From positions 1 through 38,189 of the forward strand of contig CAZTXB010000023.1 of the NCBI GenBank assembly GCA_964617955.1: DNA of 38,189 nucleotides, written 5' to 3'. The translations under genes and the position numbers were made by a program. Under the pieces are notes generated by a model. That model was not told the DNA's origin. It saw only the letters and a program-made list of their open reading frames with translations, and did not search any database. The DNA is from JABWCE01 sp964617955 (GTDB taxonomy: Bacteria; Bacteroidota; Bacteroidia; NS11-12g; UBA9320). Shown here piece after piece: positions 1-7,091 of this stretch (position 1 is the stretch's first letter; each line of letters opens with the position of its first letter).

Positions 1-329
1 GAGGCGGCAAAGCGCAGATGTACTTTGACGTACTTCAAGCTGCAGCCGCTGAAGTTAAACCAATGTGCTTTACATGATACACCCATATTATGTAAAGCAT
101 ACAGTGGTAAATGCCGATGGATGCAAATGTTTAGGGCAAATTGAGGTACGAAATTTGGACTATTACATTTGTCCAATCGGCGTAATGCATGTGCAATGAA
201 CTAACGACCTCATCAAGGCATTCGATGAACGCCATTTTGATACTTTACTGATTTTAACGTGTATTAAAAGAAATAGAAGCTAATGAGAGCCTAATCATAT
301 CAAGCTTTGAAGTGTTTTTCAGCAGGCCC
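1..329 (+). mobile_element. MITE-like element, copy 1 (left end cut by window edge, carries extra 128 bp)
   Basis: The sequence matches the three other copies in the window. It begins inside the element at the GC-rich motif found about 37 bases from the left end of copy 2, and it ends with the right terminal repeat AGCAGGCCC at 321-329. Relative to the 235-236 bp copies it carries about 128 additional bases (56-183). The bases after the right end are TACATA, the expected position of a target duplication, but the left flank lies outside the window and cannot be compared. The last base of the element forms the G of the mutase TAG stop codon on the minus strand. There is no transposase, so movement would depend on a transposase encoded elsewhere. 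Confidence 0.8.
56..183. other. Insert found only in MITE copy 1, made of two hairpins
   Basis: Copies 2-4 run directly from GAAGT into AA(T/G)G, whereas copy 1 has about 128 bases between them. The insert contains a perfect 10-bp inverted repeat (TGCTTTACAT at 66-75 with ATGTAAAGCA at 90-99) and a longer imperfect one (113-130 with 165-181). A 41-codon open frame runs from the ATG at 74 to the TGA at 197-199, but its product is not recognisable. It could be a later insertion, or internal sequence lost from the shorter copies. I see no flanking duplication. Confidence 0.55.
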
Positions 330-3300
330 TACATATTCCTTCTGTACTGTCCTCCCACCTCAAATAAGGCATCGGTAATTTGTCCCAAGGAACAGTATTT
401 TGAAGCCTCCATCAAAGCATCGAAAATATTTTTATTGAGAATGGCAGCGTTCTGAACCCTCTTAAGACTCTCAGTACTTTGATCGCTGTAATGCAGGTGC
501 AAATTTTGAAGCGTTTGTATCTGAAATTCTTTTTCTTCTTCTGTGGCACGGATCACCTCCTTTGGCAAAATGGTTGGTGAACCCTTGCTGCTTAAAAAAG
601 TATTCACCCCTATGAGAGGGTATTCCCCATTGTGCTTTAAGGTTTCGTAATAGAGGCTTTCTTCCTGAATTTTTCCCCTCTGATACATGGTTTCCATGGC
701 GCCTAAAACACCCCCGCGTTCCGAAATCCTGTCAAATTCGCTTAACACCGCTTCTTCAACCAAATCGGTGAGTTCTTCAATAATAAAGGAACCCTGCATT
801 GGGTTTTCGTTCTTGGCTAAGCCAAGCTCCCTGTTTATGATGAGTTGAATGGCCATGGCTCTTCTCACAGATTCTTCTGTAGGCGTTGTGATGGCCTCGT
901 CATAAGCGTTGGTGTGTAAGCTGTTGCAATTGTCGTAAATGGCATAAAGTGCCTGAAGAGTGGTTCGGATATCGTTAAAATCTATTTCCTGAGCGTGCAA
1001 GCTTCTTCCACTTGTTTGGATATGGTATTTCAACATTTGGCTTCTTTCGTCGGCATGGTATTTATTCTTCATGGCCTTGGCCCATATTCTTCTGGCTACA
1101 CGTCCTATAACCGCGTATTCGGGATCAATGCCATTGCTGAAAAAAAATGAAAGGTTTGGTCCAAAGTCATTGATATCCATACCTCGGCTTAGGTAGTATT
1201 CAACAAAAGTAAATCCATTGGCCAGAGTAAAGGCCAACTGAGAGATGGGGTTGGCGCCTGCTTCGGCTATGTGATAACCCGAAATAGAAACGGAGTAAAA
1301 GTTGCGGATTTTGTGGTTAATAAAATACTCCTGAACATCACCCATCAATCGCAATGCAAATTCAGTGCTGAAAATGCAGGTATTTTGTGCTTGATCCTCT
1401 TTTAAGATATCGGCTTGAACGGTTCCTCTCACCTGAGCCAGAGTGTCTTCCTTTATTTTTGCATAGACTTCTGCGTCTAGCACCTGGTCGCCTGTAATAC
1501 CGAGCAGCATGGTGCCTAAACCGTTGTTTCCTTCCGGTAAATCGCCGTTATATCTTGGCGGGGTTTGTTTTTTTGAGGCGTAAATGGTCTTTATTTTCTC
1601 ATTCACTTCCTTTTCCAGACCCTGTTTCTTTATGTAAATTTCACATTGCTGATCCACAGCGGCATTCATAAAGTAAGCCAATAACATGGGCGCCGGTCCG
1701 TTGATGGTCATTGAAACGGAAGTCTTGGGATTAACCAAATCAAATCCGCTGTACAGCTTTTTGGCGTCATCCAGGCAACAAATGCTCACCCCTGAGTTCC
1801 CTATTTTTCCATAAATATCAGGTCGGTAGTCGGGGTCTCTGCCGTAGAGTGTGACGCTGTCAAAAGCAGTCGACAATCTTTTTGCCGGAAGTCCCATACT
1901 CACATAATGGAAACGCTTATTTGTTCGCTCCGGTCCCCCTTCGCCTGCAAACATACGGGTGGGGTCTTCCCCTTCGCGTTTAAAGGGATACAGTCCGCTT
2001 GTAAATGGAAAAATGCCAGGGACATTCTCCTGCAATTGCCAACGCAAGACATCGCCCCAGGCCTCATATTTTGGCAAGGCTACCTTTGGAATTTGCAAAT
2101 GGCTTAAACTTTCGGTATGGGTTTTAATGCTGAGTTCCTTACCCCTCACTATAAATTTGTACTCTGGGTTTTTATATCGGGTAAGGGTTTCTCCCCACTC
2201 CTCAATCATTTTTGAATTTTTAGGATCCAGCTCCAATTGCAATTTGTCGTAAGCTGCTTTTAGGCTGGGCAGGGAATTTTTTGTCTCCTCATCTTTTGTC
2301 TCCGTCAACACCTCAATCGACTTTTGCAAGGCGTACATTTTTTGAGCGATGCGGCTTTGTTCGCCGGCCCAAAGGTCATAGCCGCGGTTGTTTTCTGAAA
2401 TTTCAGCAAGGTATCTCGTGCGGGTAGGAGGGATAATAAATATTTTTTCACTCATTTCGGTAGAAGAGGAAAAACTTGATTTAAGTTTAAATTCCGTCTT
2501 CTCAGCTAATTTATCCATCACCGCCCTGTAAAGGCTATTCATGCCGGGGTCATTGAATTGGGAAGCAATGGTACCGAACACCGGCATGCTGTCCACAGAC
2601 TTGTCAAATTGTTGGTGGTTGCGCTGATATTGCTTTCTTACATCCCTCAAGGCATCAAGCGAGCCTCTTTTGTCGAACTTATTCAAGGCAATCAAATCTG
2701 CAAAATCTAGCATGTCAATTTTTTCAAGCTGGCTTGCAGCCCCATACTCAGGGGTCATTACGTATAAACTCACATTGCTGTGGTCGGTTATTTCTGTGTC
2801 GCTTTGCCCAATACCCGAAGTTTCAAGAATAATCAAATCAAAACCTGCCGCCTTCAGTATCAGGATGGCGTCATCCACATGTTTACTCAGAGCGAGGTTG
2901 GCTTGTCGCGTGGCAAGACTTCGCATATAAACCCTTGGATTCTTGATGGAATTCATTCGGATTCGGTCGCCAAGCAAGGCGCCACCCGTTTTTCTTTTGC
3001 TCGGGTCCACCGACACAATACCTATGGTTTTATCGGGAAAATCAAGCAAAAAACGACGAACCAACTCGTCGACTAAACTGCTCTTACCGGCTCCTCCGGT
3101 TCCTGTAATTCCCAAGACCGGCGTTTTGCCTGCATCCGCTTTAGACTTAATTTGTGGTAAATACTTGTCGAAGGCCTCAGGATAATTTTCTGCGGCCGAT
3201 ATCAATCTGGCTATGGACAGAGGGTTTTTCTCTTTCACATGGTTTATTTCACCATTGAGCTTATCGCCGGTGGGGTAATCCGAACGTTTTACCAGATCGT

Positions 3301-3706
3301 TGATCATTCCCTGAAGGCCTAATTCCCTGCCGTCGTCGGGGTGATATATTCTGGAAATACCATAATCCATTAAGGCTTTGATTTCCTCAGGTAAAATGGT
3401 GCCCCCTCCTCCGCCAAAAATTTTGATATGCCCGGCTCCTTTTTGCTTCAAAAGATCGAGCATGTATTTAAAGTACTCGTTATGGCCCCCCTGATAACTG
3501 GTCATGGCAATGGCGTTGGCATCTTCCTGTATGGCCGTATCCACTACTTCTTCAGCGCTCCTGTCATGTCCGAGATGAATCACCTCACATCCTGTAGCTT
3601 GAATAATTCGTCGCATGACATTAATAGCAGCGTCATGGCCATCAAATAAGGAAGCAGCAGTCACTATCCTAACCTTATTGACCGGTTTATATATTTCGGT
3701 GTCCAT
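329..3706 (-). CDS. icmF: Fused B12-dependent acyl-CoA mutase, IcmF type
   Basis: Probable isobutyryl-CoA mutase fusion, a cytoplasmic adenosylcobalamin enzyme that rearranges the carbon skeleton of short acyl-CoA esters. The domain order is that of IcmF, not of ordinary methylmalonyl-CoA mutase: an N-terminal B12-binding domain (about residues 10-140, DGH with cobalt-ligand His24), a MeaB-like G-protein chaperone (about 165-420, P-loop GTGGAGKSS at 202-210), then the catalytic TIM-barrel part (about 550-1125, with the family motif REGEDPTRMFAGEGG). The length of 1125 aa fits the family. The C-terminus GGQYRRNM appears intact even though the stop codon abuts MITE copy 1. The gene is transcribed alone, with a promoter-like TATCTTTG just upstream. 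The precise substrate (isobutyryl-, pivalyl- or another acyl-CoA) cannot be decided here. Confidence 0.95.
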   Translation of the reverse strand: MDTEIYKPVNKVRIVTAASLFDGHDAAINVMRRIIQATGCEVIHLGHDRSAEEVVDTAIQEDANAIAMTSYQGGHNEYFKYMLDLLKQKGAGHIKIFGGGGGTILPEEIKALMDYGISRIYHPDDGRELGLQGMINDLVKRSDYPTGDKLNGEINHVKEKNPLSIARLISAAENYPEAFDKYLPQIKSKADAGKTPVLGITGTGGAGKSSLVDELVRRFLLDFPDKTIGIVSVDPSKRKTGGALLGDRIRMNSIKNPRVYMRSLATRQANLALSKHVDDAILILKAAGFDLIILETSGIGQSDTEITDHSNVSLYVMTPEYGAASQLEKIDMLDFADLIALNKFDKRGSLDALRDVRKQYQRNHQQFDKSVDSMPVFGTIASQFNDPGMNSLYRAVMDKLAEKTEFKLKSSFSSSTEMSEKIFIIPPTRTRYLAEISENNRGYDLWAGEQSRIAQKMYALQKSIEVLTETKDEETKNSLPSLKAAYDKLQLELDPKNSKMIEEWGETLTRYKNPEYKFIVRGKELSIKTHTESLSHLQIPKVALPKYEAWGDVLRWQLQENVPGIFPFTSGLYPFKREGEDPTRMFAGEGGPERTNKRFHYVSMGLPAKRLSTAFDSVTLYGRDPDYRPDIYGKIGNSGVSICCLDDAKKLYSGFDLVNPKTSVSMTINGPAPMLLAYFMNAAVDQQCEIYIKKQGLEKEVNEKIKTIYASKKQTPPRYNGDLPEGNNGLGTMLLGITGDQVLDAEVYAKIKEDTLAQVRGTVQADILKEDQAQNTCIFSTEFALRLMGDVQEYFINHKIRNFYSVSISGYHIAEAGANPISQLAFTLANGFTFVEYYLSRGMDINDFGPNLSFFFSNGIDPEYAVIGRVARRIWAKAMKNKYHADERSQMLKYHIQTSGRSLHAQEIDFNDIRTTLQALYAIYDNCNSLHTNAYDEAITTPTEESVRRAMAIQLIINRELGLAKNENPMQGSFIIEELTDLVEEAVLSEFDRISERGGVLGAMETMYQRGKIQEESLYYETLKHNGEYPLIGVNTFLSSKGSPTILPKEVIRATEEEKEFQIQTLQNLHLHYSDQSTESLKRVQNAAILNKNIFDALMEASKYCSLGQITDALFEVGGQYRRNM

Positions 3707-3716
3707 AGATTTTGGG

Positions 3717-3743
3717 CAAAGATAATCGTTTTAAGGCTGACAA
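3717..3743 (-). promoter_or_regulatory. Bacteroidota-type promoter for icmF
   Basis: On the minus strand TATCTTTG (plus 3717-3724) matches the TAnnTTTG -7 box, with a TTG (plus 3741-3743) 16 bases upstream, slightly closer than the usual 17-21. The start codon would follow within about 10 bases, so the leader would be very short. Confidence 0.5.
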
Positions 3744-3744
3744 T

Positions 3745-3773
3745 AAAAAAAGGGCACTTTCTCAAGGTGCCCT
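3745..3773 (-). terminator. Intrinsic terminator on the minus strand, upstream of icmF
   Basis: Inverted repeat AGGGCAC (3751-3757) and GTGCCCT (3767-3773), followed on the minus strand by seven T. It sits directly upstream of the icmF promoter, so it ends a transcript from farther right on the minus strand, where no protein gene is evident. Confidence 0.6.
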
Positions 3774-4054
3774 AATTTGTACAGAATTACCGTAAGTAAG
3801 TCAGTATTTACCATATTGCAGCCTGGGCTTAAAACATGATAAATTAATAGTAGTAGTACCTTACTATCCAATTTACAGTCCAAGAAACCATGCAAGCTCA
3901 AAAAATTATTTAAGTGTTTAATTATAAGGAGAATACAATTTTTTAAAATCGCCACAATCTCCCATAGGGGGCTCTTTTTTTTCCATTACAGAAACTTATT
4001 TCCATAATATAGAAAATAAATGCCCTGTATTCTCATTTCAAATGGTGGAGACTT

Positions 4055-4062
4055 TATATTTG
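4055..4062 (+). promoter_or_regulatory. -7-like box upstream of the pabC-like gene
   Basis: TATATTTG fits the Bacteroidota TAnnTTTG box, 44 bases before the ATG. No TTG is found at the usual distance upstream, so the assignment is tentative. Confidence 0.35.
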
Positions 4063-4106
4063 AAAGCCAGATTATTTATAAAACTTGCGAGCGTACAGAA
4101 TAAAGG

Positions 4107-4856
4107 ATGAATGACGATCGAAACATAAAGCCCGTTGATTTTACCAAAAATTTAAGGACCAACCGGTCTTTTTTATATGGCGATGGCTTTTTTGAGACGC
4201 TATTGCTTCAGGGCGGGTCTTGTCACAAATTCGACCTCCACTTTAAACGCATCCTTCACAATTGCGGTCAATTGCAAATGGAATTGGACAAGGATTTCGA
4301 TCAGCGGTACTTCGAAGAAAGGATGAAACGCGAGGGTGCTCAGTATGCAGAGCGTGATATTAAAGTCAGAATCGTGTTTTACCGAAAGGCATCAGGTACT
4401 TACCTCCCCGAAAGCGACAAGGCCGATTTTCAAATCATCTATGAGCCTTATATTCCTTTGGCGAAGCCTGTTTTAACAGCAGGCGTGTATGATAAATTGA
4501 GAAAACCCTGCAATTTTCTTTCTTCAATTAAAACTACATCCGCACTCATGTTTGTAATGGCGGCAAAGTATGCCAAGCAAAAAGGTTGGGACGAGGTGAT
4601 CATACTCAATGAGCACCACAGGGTTTGTGAAGCCCTAACCTCCAATGTATTTTTAAAAATTAATGAGGTGTTTTATACGCCACCCCTGAGCGAAGGGTGC
4701 ATTGATGGGGTGAATAGAAAATATATGTTGGCTCAAAATAAGGCCATTGTCGAGAGGCCTATAGAAATGGAAGAATTAAAGCAAGGCGAATTGTATTTTA
4801 GCAATGCTGTGAGAGGATTGGTTCAGGCAAAATTTATATGGGAAGACAACAAGTAA
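4107..4856 (+). CDS. pabC: Aminotransferase class IV, probable 4-amino-4-deoxychorismate lyase
   Basis: PLP-dependent fold-type IV enzyme of the branched-chain aminotransferase/PabC family, cytoplasmic. The N-terminal motif GDGFFETLL (about 25-33), the candidate PLP lysine Lys142 in SSIKTTS, and the cofactor-binding stretch EALTSN (175-180) are all present. The 249-aa length is typical of PabC, shorter than branched-chain aminotransferases. PabC releases pyruvate from aminodeoxychorismate to give p-aminobenzoate for folate. The gene is followed after 13 bases by a pterin dehydratase, which supports a folate/pterin role over a D-amino-acid or branched-chain transaminase. AAAGG lies immediately before the ATG at 4107. 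Substrate assignment inside this family from sequence alone is uncertain. Confidence 0.8.
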   Translation: MNDDRNIKPVDFTKNLRTNRSFLYGDGFFETLLLQGGSCHKFDLHFKRILHNCGQLQMELDKDFDQRYFEERMKREGAQYAERDIKVRIVFYRKASGTYLPESDKADFQIIYEPYIPLAKPVLTAGVYDKLRKPCNFLSSIKTTSALMFVMAAKYAKQKGWDEVIILNEHHRVCEALTSNVFLKINEVFYTPPLSEGCIDGVNRKYMLAQNKAIVERPIEMEELKQGELYFSNAVRGLVQAKFIWEDNK

Positions 4857-4869
4857 AAAGATTGAAATT

Positions 4870-5148
4870 ATGAAAACATACAACGCTGAGGAAATCAAAA
4901 CCAAATTAGCCGGTTTGCCGGAATGGAAATGGGTTGATAACGCTATTGAGAGAGAATACAGTTTCCGCAATTTTAAACAAGCTATGAGCTTTATAGTTCA
5001 CATTGGATTATATGCCGAGCAAGCCGATCATCATCCCGAGATTTACAACGTTTATAATAAAGTTAGAATCAGATTAAATACCCACTCAGTCGGAGGAATT
5101 ACGGATAAAGATTTTGATCTGGCATCAAAAATTGAAAACATCAGGTGA
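4870..5148 (+). CDS. phhB: Pterin-4a-carbinolamine dehydratase
   Basis: Small cytoplasmic enzyme (92 aa, normal for the family) that dehydrates 4a-hydroxytetrahydropterin. The family signature is complete: DHHP (53-56), Tyr62 and Asn63, His72 in NTHS and Asp81 in TDKD. In organisms with phenylalanine hydroxylase it recycles the pterin cofactor; no hydroxylase is nearby. The 13-base spacing after the pabC-like gene indicates one transcript and suggests a link to folate or another pterin cofactor. The MITE copy 2 starts 66 bases after the stop. Confidence 0.93.
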   Translation: MKTYNAEEIKTKLAGLPEWKWVDNAIEREYSFRNFKQAMSFIVHIGLYAEQADHHPEIYNVYNKVRIRLNTHSVGGITDKDFDLASKIENIR

Positions 5149-5214
5149 ATACTCATAAATCAGGTAGATCTTTAGGACTTCGGTGATCGATACTTCGTTT
5201 TTAAGAACCAAATA

Positions 5215-5449
5215 GGGCCTGCTGAAAAAGTTCAGTGTGCGTGCAGGACGAGGCGGCAAAGCGCAGATGTACTTGACGTACCTCAAGCTGCAGCCGCCGA
5301 AGTAATGCATGTGCAATGAACTAACGACATTATTAAGGAATTTGATGCATGACATTTTCATACTTTACTGATTTTTTCGTGCATTAAAAGAAATAAAAGC
5401 TAATATCAACCTAATCCTATCAAGCCTTTGAGTGTTTTTCAGCAGGCCC
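5215..5449 (+). mobile_element. MITE-like element, copy 2 (235 bp, 6-bp target duplication CAAATA)
   Basis: Begins GGGCCTGCTGAAAAA and ends with its reverse complement, a 15-bp perfect terminal inverted repeat. CAAATA directly precedes (5209-5214) and follows (5450-5455) the element. It has a GC-rich imperfect palindrome near the left end and belongs to the same subtype as copy 1 (shared GAGGCGGCAAAGCGCAG and AATGCATGTGCAATGAAC). No coding capacity is evident. It lies between the convergent pterin dehydratase and lipoprotein genes. Confidence 0.88.
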
Positions 5450-5545
5450 CAAATAAATTTTAGAGTTGAAGCCTATGGCATTGCTCAATGAGGCTGTGAT
5501 TTTCTTATGTTCCTCATTTTTAAAAATGGCTGGTAAGCATAAAAA

Positions 5546-5569
5546 AAAGCCGCCTTTGCAGGCGGCTTT
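5546..5569 (-). terminator. Intrinsic terminator between convergent genes
   Basis: AAAGCCGCC and GGCGGCTTT form a strong stem with a 6-base loop. On the minus strand the stem is followed by a T-run, placing it just after the lipoprotein gene that ends at 5593. On the plus strand only a short T/C stretch follows, so it may work weakly in that direction. Confidence 0.85.
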
Positions 5570-5592
5570 CTTATAACTAATTTTAATTGGAT

Positions 5593-6201
5593 TTATTTTC
5601 CGGAGAAAGTTAATTTGGTCTCTGTGGTGGTTTCGTTCAAGGTGGTAGATGACACCGTAGAGGTGGTCTTAACAACGTCTACTCTCTTGAATACGATTTC
5701 CTTATTTTTTAACTGATCAACCATCCAGGTTCCGCCAAGCATGGCATTTGCAACCTGATCGTTAAACGTAAGAACCACAGCCGATTTGCGTTTGGCGGTA
5801 CTGTTCCATGTCCATGTGCCTTTGGTTTCATTTGTACCTACGGAAGTGCCCTTGGTTATATCAATATTTTCAAGTGTAAAGGTAATTTCACCGCGTTTTT
5901 CTATTTTAAGCTTCATGTTAAACTTTGAAATGCTTGGAGGGTTATTGCCTGGCGACACAGTGGTTGTAGCCGTTCCACTTGAATACGAAGATGTTGTTGT
6001 AATAACAGTGGTATTTCCACTGGAAGTTCTGGTGGTAATGGATACATCTTCCATCCCTGATAAATCCCAGTCACCGATGAGTCGGGCATCGCGGGATCTG
6101 AAAGAAAGAAAAGGATCATTTTCGCCTTTTTTGCAGCCTTGAAAGGCAAAAGCGACAGAAATTAGGAGCAGCAGGGCTGGTTTAAATTTTAGGTTTTTCA
6201 T
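5593..6201 (-). CDS. Threonine/serine-rich lipoprotein with lipocalin-like features
   Basis: Signal peptide with lipobox AFQGC; Cys23 would be lipidated after cleavage, followed by KKGEND. The mature part has LIGDWDLSG, which resembles the start of the small lipocalin-like lipoprotein domains common in Bacteroidota, then a stretch of about 45 residues very rich in Thr and Ser, probably a flexible linker, and a beta-rich second half. Function is unknown. A TACTTTTG box lies 29-36 bases upstream and a strong terminator lies downstream, so it appears to be transcribed alone. Confidence 0.8.
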   Translation of the reverse strand: MKNLKFKPALLLLISVAFAFQGCKKGENDPFLSFRSRDARLIGDWDLSGMEDVSITTRTSSGNTTVITTTSSYSSGTATTTVSPGNNPPSISKFNMKLKIEKRGEITFTLENIDITKGTSVGTNETKGTWTWNSTAKRKSAVVLTFNDQVANAMLGGTWMVDQLKNKEIVFKRVDVVKTTSTVSSTTLNETTTETKLTFSGK

Positions 6202-6229
6202 TTTTAAAAATATTTGTAATTGTTGAGGT

Positions 6230-6237
6230 CAAAAGTA
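6230..6237 (-). promoter_or_regulatory. -7-like box for the lipoprotein ending at 5593
   Basis: TACTTTTG on the minus strand matches TAnnTTTG. No convincing TTG at the expected distance. Confidence 0.35.
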
Positions 6238-6295
6238 ACTAAGTTTTTGAAAATAATTCCATTGCTTTAATTTTTAATGGAACGGCCTCAAAATT

Positions 6296-6982
6296 TTACT
6301 CAGGGATGTCAAATTGATGGGTTTTTGTTCCATCGTATATGTAAAATGTAGACTTCTTATAGCTGCTTACATCAATATCGTACCACAACAAGAAGGGATT
6401 GCTGCAATTTTCATAGGGAGCCGTTAAATACCCGTAGGATTTAGTTGTTCCGCCCGATTGAACCGTCTTATAAAGGGTGATATAGTATTTTCGGCCCTTC
6501 ACGCAACCGTTGTAATTGATAAGCAGTTTTAATTTATAATTTTCAATCTTCGAATTCTTTATCGATCCGATGCGTTCGTTAATGTTAATCGAGGTGCTGT
6601 CTCTGTTTCTCACAAAACCTATGTAATTCGTAATGATGGTTTCATTTAAAATAGGCTGCGAGCTCGTGAGTTCTATATACTGTTTGTTGTCCCCTTCTTT
6701 GTTTCTTAAAAAGCCGGAGTATACCAGCGCAGCGCCTTCTTTTTTGTAATTGAGAGCAATCGCACAAGGATAATATTGGGTTGAGGTGGTTTCGTCTACA
6801 TAGGTTGAGATGTAAAATGAACTGTCCTTTTTCATGACTACGCCGTTAATCTGCTCCAATGTGTCCGTTGCTGTGTATTCAAAGCAGGTGGGTTCGGCCG
6901 GGTAAGGTCCCTTGTAAGTGTCTTTGCAGGCCAATGCGATGATAATTACAGTTAACAGATAAATGAAGGTGAATTTTTTCAT
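6296..6982 (-). CDS. Hypothetical lipoprotein
   Basis: 228 aa with a short hydrophobic signal and lipobox IIALAC; the lipidated residue would be Cys19, followed by KDTYKGPYP. The rest is predicted to be soluble and beta-rich without a motif I recognise. It contains several cysteines (for example at the CFEY and NYNGC stretches) that might form disulfides outside the inner membrane. It has its own well-formed promoter and is separated from the S46 peptidase gene by a terminator, so it is probably an independent unit. Confidence 0.75.
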   Translation of the reverse strand: MKKFTFIYLLTVIIIALACKDTYKGPYPAEPTCFEYTATDTLEQINGVVMKKDSSFYISTYVDETTSTQYYPCAIALNYKKEGAALVYSGFLRNKEGDNKQYIELTSSQPILNETIITNYIGFVRNRDSTSININERIGSIKNSKIENYKLKLLINYNGCVKGRKYYITLYKTVQSGGTTKSYGYLTAPYENCSNPFLLWYDIDVSSYKKSTFYIYDGTKTHQFDIPE

Positions 6983-7009
6983 GGAAAATGATAAAGTGAA
7001 CTAGAAAAA

Positions 7010-7039
7010 CAAAATTAAGCTTTAAGGCAAAAAAAACAA
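7010..7039 (-). promoter_or_regulatory. Well-formed TTG-N19-TAATTTTG promoter
   Basis: On the minus strand TTG (plus 7037-7039) is followed after exactly 19 bases by TAATTTTG (plus 7010-7017), the Bacteroidota housekeeping pattern, 28 bases before the ATG of the 228-aa lipoprotein. The TTG lies inside the stem of the preceding terminator. Confidence 0.65.
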
Positions 7040-7067
7040 GGCCCCGGAAATTCGAGGCCTTGTTTTT
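7032..7067. terminator. Bidirectional-looking terminator after the S46 peptidase gene
   Basis: AAAAACAAGGCC pairs with GGCCTTGTTTTT, giving a stem flanked by an A-run and a T-run. It stands directly downstream of the peptidase gene on the minus strand and would stop read-through into the lipoprotein. Confidence 0.85.
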
Positions 7068-7091
7068 TTATAGGTTCTTATACGAAAATAT

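Larger units (their letters stand above)
3707..4106. other. 400-bp gap with a minus-strand terminator and no clear gene
   Basis: This gap between divergently transcribed icmF and the pabC-like gene holds the icmF promoter, a minus-strand terminator, a plus-strand -7-like box and AT-rich sequence. The only long frame (74 codons, minus) has no recognisable features. CTCCCATAGGGGG followed by CTCTTTTTTTT near 3959-3982 could be a weak plus-strand terminator. A minus transcript ending at the 3745-3773 terminator would have no known gene, so a small RNA is possible. Confidence 0.4.

Noticed and set aside
74..199. 41-codon frame in the insert of MITE copy 1
   Set aside because: Too short, overlaps two hairpins and has no recognised homologue; kept only as a remark on the insert.
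1907..3649. Several plus-strand frames opposite icmF
   Set aside because: They lie antisense to a full-length conserved enzyme and have no family features.
3731..3955. 74-codon minus-strand frame upstream of icmF
   Set aside because: It runs through the terminator hairpin and has no recognisable domain or start context.
5125..5361. 78-codon minus-strand frame
   Set aside because: It is mostly a read-through of MITE copy 2; a similar ending (RTLNFFSRP) appears at copy 3, so it is repeat translation, not a gene.
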